A DNA stretch of 64,000 nucleotides from Brugia malayi (taxonomy: Eukaryota > Nematoda > Chromadorea > Rhabditida > Onchocercidae): positions 1,313,221 to 1,377,220 of the forward strand of contig NW_025062479.1 of assembly GCF_000002995.4 (NCBI RefSeq), in the 5' to 3' direction. The notes under the pieces are model-generated. The model had not been told where the DNA came from. It ran no database searches and saw only the letters and a program-made list of their open reading frames with translations. This document shows, one piece after another, positions 25,359 to 38,000 of the stretch. Both the position numbers and the translations under genes were made by a program. Each line of letters begins with the position of its first letter. Positions within the stretch are counted from its first letter, which is position 1.

Positions 25359-28300
25359 TTACCAGTTGTAACCCCAATTCCCACGTGCAGCACTCGGATA
25401 TTGTGGAAATTGTATATTTTCAGTAACGGTTGTCTGTACTTGACCACCAAAGTGAACTGATGACCATGCCGCATTCCTGCAATAAAAAAAACCACTTCTA
25501 AGGTGATTAATCCTCTTAATCCAGTTCAAACTATCACAACATCTATTTGAGCTTTGCATGATTAAGTGAATCCAGATGTACAAAATTACATTTGCTCACT
25601 TCCAAATAAAGAGTGAGCGATAGAAATTTTAAGCTCGATAATTAAATGACAAGGCTATTAAATCAGCCTTGACCAGAAAGCTTCCTAATGAACGGATGCT
25701 TTTGATATTCTTTAAGGATCACAAACAACAACTAACAATCATTAGAGAAAACGGAAATAAACTAACGGTGAAGATTGAGTAACTGATATCCCACCGCGGT
25801 GCGACATAGAAGATGGTGGCGGAATTTGAGAATTAAAGAAGGGTGGTGGTGGAACTGATGTATTTGCAATCTGGGAACGTGGTACAGGTATCCGAAAACC
25901 AGTCGGCCCAACAGCTGCAGGTGCAGCACTGTAATTAATATTTCCCATTGGCACAACTGGCTGAGGTGGTTGTTGCTGCTGTGAAGGTACCGGTTGGTGC
26001 TGTGAACTAACTGTTGGTCGATATGAACTGAGAAGATTTGTCAGATTTTCGTATTCATTACTAGCGGCTTGTGCAGCCTAAATATTAGCTAATTAGGACT
26101 GCATGAAATGAAGGTTACATTTTTTTTCACGGACTCGAATCAATTGTTCATATTTGGAATAGATGTAGTGATGAGCGTATTTATAACTGTTACAGCATGA
26201 ACATCTATGAAAAGAACAGCTAAAATTTTTTTACTTATATTATCTGGATAAAATACTCTGATATGTTGTTCTCCTCAATTACATTTCCAAGAATTAACAT
26301 AAACTAACTGAACATAGCTTGACATATGTTGATGCTGACGATTCAGATAAACTATCATAAGTTAGTTCACAACTATCTAAAAGAAGTAGAATTTCGTCAA
26401 AATGACCTGTTGAAAGTGCATGCGATTCCATGCCTGCGTCGACTGCTGATGACCGAGATTAACGTTTGCTACATCGCTTCCAAAAGAACTCGTAAGATGC
26501 CCTGAATTCCCCGAGATTGCATAAGTAGTCGTTGGAAATGGTAGGTGCTCCTGACGAGTAGATGCTAGACGGGCTGCTACCTTAAACTCACCGAATAATA
26601 ATGAAAATGAATTCTTTTTCCGAAGTAAATGAATTACTGTAACAAATATCAAGGTGTAAAAAGATAAGTGAACCGCAGATTTTTCTCGAACACGAAAACA
26701 CTTGCTTGATCTATCCAGGAAGAACTATCGATTTCTTGAGCAGATCCTGTGATTGGTGTTGAATCTAATTGGGCATTTCTCCAACGTGTAAATGTATCTG
26801 TTGGAAAAGGTCCTGCATTACCCCAATCAACAGGATCACGATTTGAAAAAGGAACATTCAAATCGAAGGGCGGCATATTTTCACCCAAGAAAATACGTCC
26901 AGTCGCAGCCTCGTTACCAGTCGTATTAACTGGTCTACTTTCCTGATAATATTTACTATTAAAAATAAATGTTTTTATAGTATCTTAAGTTAACTTATCG
27001 AACGTGAAATCGATGCGAAAATTTTGCACAACAAATTATTGGAGCACGACGAACTATTTTTTAAGTTGCTTTTTCTTGTCAAAACATACGGATGTCCGCA
27101 AACTGGCGATATTTTTAGCCAAATCGACCATGTGATCAGCTGTTCTACTGGGATCTGGATAATCACCAGCAGGTTTCGTTGAAGTCGGTAGCTGAACATT
27201 GATATTTTTCGCAAAATCTTCCAATTGCACTGGTGCTAAAGTCACAGGAACTGCCCAAGGCTTGTCATCAACAATGTTATCATCCCAAATGTTGGCAATC
27301 GAAGACGGTATAATACTTTGATGAGTAGAATCCAATGACTGAAAACTTTTCATACATGAATACGAAAAAGGCATTACTTTCTTCAAATGATCCAATGATA
27401 TTCAAATGGGATGCAAATTGTTTAATTTATTTTATCTGAACTACGGTAACTTAAATTTTCAAAAATTTCTACCGAAAACAGTTTATCGTCGATAGAGCTG
27501 GTTTTCAGTGCATCTAAATTCGATTTCGCTGTGCCAAGAAGTGGTTGCAAACTTCCCTCAGCGATATCTAAATTTATTTAGTTTCGAAAAGATCTCAATT
27601 AAAAATAACATATGGCTTAGGTATTACTGAATCTTCGCCTTTTTAAGGCAATTTCAGAATAAGACAAACAATATACAGATACAGCACGTTTTTTTAATTT
27701 CATTCTGAATTAACGACTAGAAAATCCCATCTCTCTGGATCAAAAATAGCAATGTACTATTGTCTGTAAAAATTTGGTTCAACCCCAAAGCTTAATAGTT
27801 ACAGAATAAAAATAATAAGAGATTACCTGATGAAGAAGGCAGTGGAGCATTCGCTGGAATATTTTGGAGAAATTCAATTTTTGACCCACTGCAAAAAATT
27901 AGAGCATCTCATTTTGTACAATCGAGAAAATATCTACCGACCAAATAAGTTTCAAAAAAACAAACTCAAATCATAAGTAACCGATCATAGAGGGCGCCAA
28001 AAGGCGCTGAAAAAAAATCACCCTTTAGACATCTTTTTTGTACAAAAATGAATTTCGCTGATTCTGTAAGAAATAAAACAAAAACTAACGCTTCAAATAA
28101 CTCCGTTCTAGACTTTGGATCAGTGATTGTAGTAGTTGGAATAGTCGTGCCGGTCGAAGGAGTAACCATAGTGCTACTAGGTCCGACATGAATCGGGGAT
28201 TTCAAGCCTTTAAGGAAAAATTTAAACCGCAAAGGTCCACTTTGAATTACGAAATCCTGCCCCTCATCTGAACTTCCATACATTAATAAATATGCTTATT

Positions 28301-29011
28301 TCTATTCACACTGAAATTTCAAGCTCATGATTTCGTTCAACCCCAGCAATTTACAGTTCACATAAACAAACATATTCTTAATCCGTGCCTAATTTCATCT
28401 TCTCCCTCTGTTACTTCACGATAAAATAGTCATCCAAATCTCACAACTGAAAAAATTGTTCTGAAGATAATGAAAATTAGCACTATGACGTACCAATTGG
28501 TGATACTGAAGGACTTGAAGCAGATGCAGAAGTTGGCCTTGCATGTCCAGGAGCTCGACAAAATTCTTTTACTCCATGTTTTTGCATTCCATCCTAAATA
28601 TCCAGAACAAACTAACTAAAACACGACCTACTAAAAATAGAAGGAAAAAGCCAATTATTAAAGTTGAACAAGAAAAGTATCCTACGCTTAACTTCTACCT
28701 CAGCAGTGTCTATAACTTGCATCTCCGGAGTAGAATATACTGTCCCAGGTGTCTGTGCTGTCTGGTTAGGATTCGAATTCTCCTGTTCTGTAGCACCAGA
28801 TGACATTTTCTGCTTCTTTTCAGAACCAATTGCGCTCACTACTGTAATATATAACACTCAGGATAATCATGATCGGATTACGTTAAAAACTCTAAAAGAA
28901 ACAGAGTTGCTAACCTTTCTGACTTTGACGTTGTGCAGCTCGCTGTGCCCATACATTTGTTGTAGCAACATAAGGAGCAGTTTTCTTGCCTGCTGCTCCA
29001 TTATTCGATAT
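25359..29011 (-). other. mask-1: mask exons 41-51: C-terminal tail
   Basis: Exons: 28915-29011, 28699-28841, 28494-28593, 28090-28207, 27827-27888, 27473-27567, 27090-27338, 26706-26942, 26407-26580, 25767-26077, 25359-25476. The tail contains NVWAQRAAQRQSQ, a WDDN...KPWAVP segment and a long Pro/Gln/Ser-rich stretch, and ends AARGNWGYNW. Exon 48 (26706-26942) must end with a GC donor (GCAAGT at 26705-26700) to stay in phase. The acceptor of exon 49 may be 26580 or 26586. Confidence 0.85.
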
Positions 29012-32000
29012 CTGAAGACAAAAAAAAAATATTTAAAATTTTTGAGAAATGGAACTTTTATGATAAAAAATCTGCTTTTCAGATTAATCTAGAAAATTAG
29101 CATACCTCTAGCGGTGTATGTGATGCTGCAGTACCGATGGCGTAAGACTTTTTCTGTGTAAGTGGTACTGTCATCGTAGGTGTAGTGCCAGATAATGTTA
29201 ACGCTGAACTACTTCGACTGGCATTTTCCTCACTTTGAGAAATGGAGGTAATATGGGTACTGCTTACTCGCTGAATCACTTCTTCCACGTTACATTCACT
29301 ATCATCGATTAAACCATGTATCATATCAACAGCTTGTCTGAAAAAGAGTTAACTTGCACTTATTTGCTTTTAAAAAACCAGTAATAAAAACTAGTTCTTT
29401 GCCTTCTCCTTGTATTGCCAACAAAACTGCATGCTAAATTCAACCAAATCAAAAAATAGTTGCCTCCCTACTCCCAAAACCGTCATTTTTACTATTCGCA
29501 TTATCTGCTTCATCAGTGCTACGTTAAAATCGAAATCAAAGACACACAAATACCAAAAACTGTTTGTCTTTTGCCTTATTTCAAAGACGCATTAAAATGT
29601 AGTGCATCCCAACTGTATAAGCAGAAGGGGAATTTTAGGAAATGATGTTTTTATAAACATGAACAAATATTACATTTATAACAAATAAATAATCGGGACA
29701 AGCAAATTACACTTACTTGGCTTATTTAAATTTGATCTTTCAATGGTGAACCCTCTGTTTTCCATGCAACGTTTTTGGAGGCCTAATTAAAAAAGCCTTC
29801 CCTTCAGAGTACAGAATTGCAAACATCAGCATGAAATAATGCCTATAGAATCATACCATACATCATCGAAATTGTGATGAACGTATTAGTTGTTAACCAC
29901 GAAAACATACCTTAACGCAACATCGGAACCCTTTAATGTTATTTGTCGATCATGTTGTTCTTTTTTTCCAGTTTGTTTCTCAACTTCGATATACGCTCCC
30001 GTAGCTTCACGAATTGCATTAATATTACCTCCTGCACGACCAATGACACGGGCTATTGAGTTTGACGACACAGACAAGCGAGTGGAACGTCGACGGCTCT
30101 AAAATCACTTCAGCACCGAGTTGAGTTTCCTTACTCTTATTCCATCATTCTTAAAGTTTCAAATTTTAAAGCTTTCAAAAAATTCTATTTCCTTTACTAA
30201 GTGGATATGCTTTACCAAGTCGACATGCCGCCATGGCACAGTATTACTTGCACTGTCTTCCTTTGAGGTAGTGCCAGAAGCAGCACTTTTTCCTGACATC
30301 ACTGTTTTACCCTGGAAATAATCCAAATTCAAATATTTTATATGAACTTAAAAAAGTTTAAAATGTGTTAGACAAACTTGTTCATAATGAGGAGAAATTA
30401 ATTTAGTGGGAATGTTACGGAGAGGAAAGAAATATAAGCTCCGAGAGATAACTGTAATCGCAATATACTACCGCTCAGCGACAATGACTCAAATAACAAT
30501 GAGAAACCCTCAATGAAAAACCGAAACAAAAATGAGTCAGGCAGGCTAAGCAAATCAACTTTCCTAATATGCAAATGATCTCTAGTGAGTAACCTCACGC
30601 CAAACTATGAGAAATTTGTTAATACATATATCAAGAAAAGTAACTTATAGCAAAATAAGAACATTCATCAAAGTCTTTCAGCTACAAAAAGTTGAGTAAA
30701 TTTATTGATATAAATTACTCAAGTTATTTTTTCTGAATGGATGAACTACCAAAATCTTGAATGCAGCATACAAAAAAAAAAAAAAATCCACTATCTTCAG
30801 AGATCTATTCTGCAGGATGTATGGCAAGAAAAATATGCAAATGCTGGAAGTTTTTATAAGTGAACTAATCGGCCCAACACCACACCAGCATTGAAAGAAT
30901 AACGATAATGACGATGAAGGAATAAAGCGTATAAGTTGAATTATGATAACTAAAGTTTTCGTAATATTTTATACCAAAGAGCGTTAATGCTCACAACGTG
31001 TACTTCAGTCTACTACTTCAGTCAGGCTAAAGTTCACACTGTTGATACATGCAATTCTAATCAAACATCCTATTTACTTAAATAGACACCATCGTTTGTT
31101 CAGTAAATCATATTTTAATTAGAAATAACTAAAATACTCAATAACGAATAACATATCAATCTATATTCCATAGTATCCCACATTTAAACTGGAAATAATG
31201 AAGTAGTTTTTTATGTGCAAAGATTCCAAATTACACAAATCAAAAGACTAGAACATTATAATTTTGAAAGTTATGAATTCTAAAATATGTATTAAGAAAC
31301 ATTTTTGGTATGTAGTACAAGTATTCAGTCTTACCGCACTCCTTCTTGATGTTGCTTTCATCCATTCAGTATCTGAAGTATTTCCACTACCCGTTTTATG
31401 AGGAGGCGATTTCACAGGTGCAGCAGATTTGCCTGAAATGATCCCTTGAAATTTTGTCAGTTACAGGTGGTTCTAATTCAAATTAAGAATTTAACAATGT
31501 CAAAAGTGTATACCACTTTCTTTGCGCACTCTGTGTCGTGACGGCTTTCCTGCAACAGGAGTACTCGATACCATCACGCGCTTTGTGGGTGAACATTCGG
31601 GGACTAAAACTGTTTCGTCGGCACTGTGTTCGTCTGATAATAATGCAGGCACACGCGGTGGATCAGTTGGACAGTACTGCAACATTATATACAAATAAAA
31701 GAAATACGATTAGCACAGTTCATTACGCCGAGTCGTAACAACTAAAGAATGCCAAATGATAATAAAATATATTCCAAAAGGCTGGGAAAAAAGAAAAAAA
31801 AAAAATTCCAAAAAGGGAAAACTATATATCACTATATATAGGTTCTAAACAAACAAATGTTAAAACCACAAGTATTTCATAGCTGAAATCAACAGTTTGA
31901 TGAGCAACATAAGCTCTTCCAAAAATCACGTGCCTGGGCAATCATGCTTGGCGTGCAGCTACGAAACCACATGTGAATATGCACATCACAGAATGACTTC

Positions 32001-32017
32001 AACTGTCTCAATCTTTC

Positions 32018-32051
<34 letters not shown>

Positions 32052-35000
32052 CATGCTCCGAATCACGATTCCGAGTATTATTTTCGTCGACTGTTGCAGC
32101 ACTGCTTGTTTTTTCAGATCCATTTTCTTCATCAGCTGATTCCTAAACAAGATTTCAGAATAAATTCTGAGTTTCAATTACTGTAAAATCAAAGCAATGT
32201 AATGGACAAGACTCACGTTTTATCAACTCAACTGATATAAAAATTGCAAAACATTATTTGATCATCATACCTCACCATTATTGATCGATGCATCTTCTTT
32301 ATGATCCGAATCTTTCCGTTCAGTATTGCCATCAGCTCTAAAAATGATAATAAGATAGCACAACATAAAAAAAAAGTGAAACAAAATCAATAATATTCCT
32401 CCGAATATACATAAAAGACTAACTGGTTTTTCTTAGCTTTTCTCTTAGCCTTTTTCTTCTCGTTTTGTCGCTGCTTTGAAAGTTTCTTAGATTTAGCCAG
32501 CTCTTCCTGAAGATAAAGTTAGTTAAGTCGATCAATGATTGAAACTACTCTAGAAAGCATTTTCTTAACCACCGGAAATATTTTTTTAGCTAATGGCAAA
32601 TGCAGCAACCTCCTTCGCTATAATTTCCAGAAGAGATTCTGCAGCACGATTAGCTTCAGCAGCTTGTCGATCTTTCGCTGCAACAATGATATCCATACAA
32701 AGGTGGCATCTTGTAAGTAATTCCTGAAATTATCCATCATTACAAACTTCAGAACGAAATATACAAATATCTTGACTTCAGAAAAGAAAAAAAAGTTCGC
32801 CCTCCTACATCTTTTACAAGAAGTAACTATTATATATATTTGCATGAAGATATCGGAATATGAAAGCCAGAACCCATCTGACTTATATCATGCGTACAGA
32901 AGGTAAGTCGAAACGCTGATGGCCTAATAAAAATGATGGAAAGCTTGGTAGTATGCACTGAAAGTTATTTTACGGTTCTATCCAACGAGCAGTAGCTACT
33001 GCTAAAAGAATCTATGCACTAATTTTACATTGTTCTATCAATTTAAAACCAAACAGTTACTTCTGGTTATGAAGAAAAAGCATAAACAATATTAAAGAAT
33101 AAACCTTTTCGTTAATGGTAGCGATAAAACGATAACAATCCGTATCACTTGGGAACTGTTGCACATGTCGTACCATATACTTCACTACCTGAACAGCAAC
33201 AATACTTCATATAGTTGACAAGAAGCCTAATCTTGTAGAAGTCAAACTACCTATTCATTTCATGCATTTTTCTACCGTCCAAAACTCCAGTTTAATATTA
33301 ATTGAAAAATTACTTTTATGTGTCCTCTTCGGAAAGCAATAATTAGTGGCGAAACGTGGCGATTGTCCTGCACATCAACATCTGCCTCATGCTTTACTAG
33401 TGTTTGAACGGTTTCTAGATGACCTCCATGACACGCTAACCATAAAGCTGTACAGCCTTTCTTATTTCTGACATCAATCTACAAAAAAAGAAAAAAAAAA
33501 CGAAAAAATTCAAAAAGAATACCAAACTTTATTTGAACCCAGACACCACTTAAACCCAAATTTTATTTACACGTGTATGCTTGGAAATATATTTTTTGCA
33601 AAATATTTTGATGAAAAATATTTCATATCCCAAAAAAAGAACACACCACGGCGCGAGCATGAATCAGCATTTCAACAAATTTATGATGTCCTTTATCAGC
33701 TGCGATGGTCAATGCGGTATCACGACTGCTAGGAACTGGTGATGAATTTGGATCTGCTCCAGCAGTTAACAATAATTCCCCAACATCCACATAACCTCCA
33801 TTTGCTGCTTCCATTAGTGGTGTAAGTCCAGTCTGAAATAAAAAGTTAACAAATCATTACTCAGGTTGAATTCTACGATAAAAGTGTAGACAACTATTCA
33901 ACAATAGCTAATCTTAAACAACCAATCTCTATCATTTACAATGTGCTACATAGCGTAGCAAAAAGTGAATATTCGAACCTTTGCTCGATGTTCAACATTA
34001 GCATTGTATTCAAGCAATAACCGTACTACATCGGTACGACCTTGAAAACATGCCAATGTCAGTGCAGTATTACGATTCGTTTCAATATGCGAATTTATAT
34101 CCGAACCACGTTCAAGTAATATTTTTGTTGCCGCAGCGTGCCCATTCATTGCTGCTAACATAAGCGGTGATATGCCTAACTAAAACAACTTATTATTTAT
34201 ACCTTCATCAGCGATGTCACCAGGGATTCTTGGATAATTCAGGACACGTAATTCATGTTCAAGTATATTAGGAAATTTCATTTTTATAACCCAAGGTGAT
34301 GAAAGACACATTAGACACAACACCTATCATCAAGAAACCCATGCAATTCACTGATTATAACTCTTAAAAACAAGCCAGAAGCATCAGTCTTCTACAATCT
34401 CCAAGCTTCCCTATATCTCACAATGTAAGAAAAGCCGATATGAACCGTCAGAGATGCAACCGTCTGAAATAGATTTGTCACAACCATATCAAAAAATCTT
34501 CAGGGAAGGAAGACGAATGCAAAAGATGAATTTCAATGATACTAAAAACAAAGATAGATGACATTCCCAGGCTCCAAAAGCTCTAACTCTAACTGATCAA
34601 GAAAAAAAAAAAATTGTCCAAAACATTCCTCAACTGAAGAAAAATCTGTTGCTACAAACCTTTGAGCCAGTACGGGAGTTAATTTCTGCACCATTATTTA
34701 GAAGCAAATTCACGATATCAACATAACCTCCAGAAGCAGCTAATGAAAGTGGCGTATAGTCACTCACATTACGATGTTCTTTGTTAGCACCACGTTTTAA
34801 TAGTAATTCAACAACCTAAAATAACCAGAACGAATTTAAAAAAAAAGCACTTAGTTTCATTTCGATTAGCTTCGACTTAAATTTTATATTTTAATACATA
34901 TATATTTAGAACTATTAAAAATTTATGGCGGAACAGGCACCTCTTTCCGTCCACCAGAACAGGCGAGAGATAGGGCGGTATCCTTCGTACGATCAGACTG

Positions 35001-38000
35001 AGCTTCAATATTAGCACCATGATTTAGTAGTATTTCAACAACGTTTACATGACCACCTGTTGCAGCTAATATAATTGGCGTAAAACCCTGAAAAAGTAGT
35101 GTTAAACTACACAACTCACAAAGTTGTTCTTAACTTTACTTCGGCAAAAGAAAACTGTACAGATTTACGAGTGAAATATTTCAAAATATTTTGATAAAAT
35201 CTCCAGAATTATGAAGAATTACATTTATATATGCACTCTGAATGTTTCAGAAAAATTATTTCGAGCGATATTTGACAGATCTTAACAAGGTTAAGAAGAT
35301 TCATATTATTCATATTACTTTTTAGAGAATATAAACTTTGTATGGTAGACTAAATCACAAAATATGTCCACAATTCAAATAATCTCTATCAACAAGTGAC
35401 TTAATCAAAGAAAGATGTAATGTGAGGAAATTAAACCAACCTTTTTATCTTTATGCTCAATGTTAGCGCCTCGAGTAATGAGGAGTTCAACGAGAGAATC
35501 ATGCCCACCTGTGGCGGCTAGAGTAAGAGCGGTGTCATGATTTGATTCAGTTTGCATATCTACATTAAACGGCTGAGAACCTGAAATAACTTACAACCAT
35601 AAAAAAGTGCTGATATTGTGATCAGAAAAAATCTTGGACTGATACATACAACCATTTTTTTTGCCATTTTCTGTGAGCATAAATTTGAAAATACGGGATC
35701 TATTACTAAGCTGAAATCGTATTTTTCTATTTTCTTTTATGGCAGAGATGATTAAAATCTGAATGTTTCAATAATTAATAACTACAGAATAAATCATTTC
35801 TTCCAATATATATTTCCTACCTTTGTGTTCATAATTTTAAAAGCTAAAATCCAAAATAAACAAGAAACGTTCTTTCTAGAACCGATCAATCTTATTTTTA
35901 ATATTATTGCAAAAAAAAAAAAAGCAGCATTATGTAAATTTAGTGAAGAAAGAATGTGCAACATATGACGCCAGTAGGAAATACGATAAATTACGTATAT
36001 ATAAATATTACGTCGTTTAACACAAATGAAGCATTTGTAAAGTCAACTGCGACTAGTTCCGATTCAGTTTTATAGAAAAAAAAAAAAACTTACTTCCACT
36101 TTTAAGACCACTTCTTTTACTTATTTCTTCATCGCTATCTGTATCATATGTTCTTTCAGTTGTATGTTGTCCGTCACCAACGTGCATTGCGCTTTCACTC
36201 AGTGTTCTACCTCGGCTAAAAAATATCCCACAGAATTCTTTCATAAATTGAAATTTCGGCTGATCAAAATTCAACACTACGATTTAAAAAGAAGACAATG
36301 CAAAATTATACTTTCTTGATGTGTTCCTATCAATTGATGACTCATCACCGGTTGCTTCACGAACGGGCTTCGAACGTTGTCGCCCAATTGCTGGATCTGA
36401 TATGAGTTGTTTCGTCAACGGAGGTGACTGCTGTCTCAGTGAATGCCGAACTTTCGATGGTGATAACGGTAGTGATAACGGTACACTTTCTGTAAATGGT
36501 AGTGTTAAAAAGAACTGTACTTATAATACACTTCCATAAAAGCCTGATTACTAAAACTGAATTTTTATACAGAAGGATACTATCAATCTTAACGCACTGC
36601 TTCCTTAATCTTAGGATTAGAAATTGAATTATCACACCTTACATACGTAATGAGTTAATAATTTTAAAGTATTCAAATGTCAAAAATTCTCTGGTGGGTA
36701 AATTTAACTAATGTATTCAAGAATTATTATTATGCCTAAAAGATAAGTCATCAATGAAACAACACCGTTCTGCATGTACAAGTAACACCACTGAACAAGC
36801 AATTTCGAAGAGACAATCCACCAGCAGAAGTTAGATTGCGATGATCATTATTAAATATGCCCAATGATTTCCCCTCCTCTCAGCGCCAAAATCGCCCAGA
36901 TCTACTAAACCCATTTACAATCCATGATACCATTCTTTCCCTCCATCTATTCATCAGTATATAATCAAAATTTGATTCTAAAGTGCACTCTTTTGCTTGT
37001 GTCATTTAGAGCTCATGACCAGCATGAAAGTAGAACAGACCACGTGGAACATTTGCATTCATGACTGGTGGTGGTGGTGCTGGGAATCTGAGAGATGCTG
37101 ATGGCAGGCAAGCTCTTTGTTCACCATCTGACAAAATAATGTTTTTACCACCTTTCTTCTGTTGTGTTCCACGTCCAACAATGGTTTTCTGTCTTTCCTG
37201 TAAGCAGCGAATAGTGAGTTAAGCAATTATATATGGTATAATTAGGTTGGTGCAAAAGGCAGTTTTTTATGTGGTAGCACTTTGTTGTTTATATTGAAAA
37301 TGCATTAGCCTTGCAGATAGAGTATGAAGTAGAGCAGTCATCGGAAATTGACAATATCCAGTTGAGAATAATCAGAACTGATACATCCACATTTTTTCTA
37401 GAAGTCAACATCGGCCGCTTTACAGTCATCATCAACATTTCAACGAAATTGGAAAGGTTAAGAAAACTGAATGAATGGATTCCATAAACTGAATGATAAT
37501 CCATGAAAGCGTCGTGAAATGTCGTATTCTCTTATTTTACGAAACAATAAAAAACCATTTCTCGATTGAATTGTGACAACGAAAATGGATTCTATATGGT
37601 AACCAACGAGAATATCTCAACAGCAGACGACATCCCAAATCGTTTCCCAAAGCAAAAATAGCGTCAAAAAAATTTATGGTGCTTCGTGGTCTTCCTGACA
37701 CAGCACTTTTTCCTGAATTCCGGCAAAAGTACATCTGCGAAGTATGCGCAGCATAATCGGTGATATGCCGAAAACTGCAACTTTTAGCCGGCAATGAGCA
37801 ATAGGTTCAATTCTTCATCACGAAAATGCTAGACCAGACATCATGTTTCAAAAGTAGAACGAATTAGTTTACAAAGTTTCGCCTTATCCATCATACCCAT
37901 CTAACCTTTCATCACGAGAATACCATTTCTTCAAGCAACTCGACAACTTTTCCAAGAAAAATGCTTTCCAAGAGTTCAGTAGGTCTCAGAATTTGGGTTT

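Noticed and set aside
28664..29092. 142-codon plus-strand open frame
   Set aside because: It is antisense to two well-supported mask exons (28699-28841, 28915-29011).
37289..37794. Minus-strand open frames in the mariner element
   Set aside because: The transposase words are on the plus strand; these are shadows.
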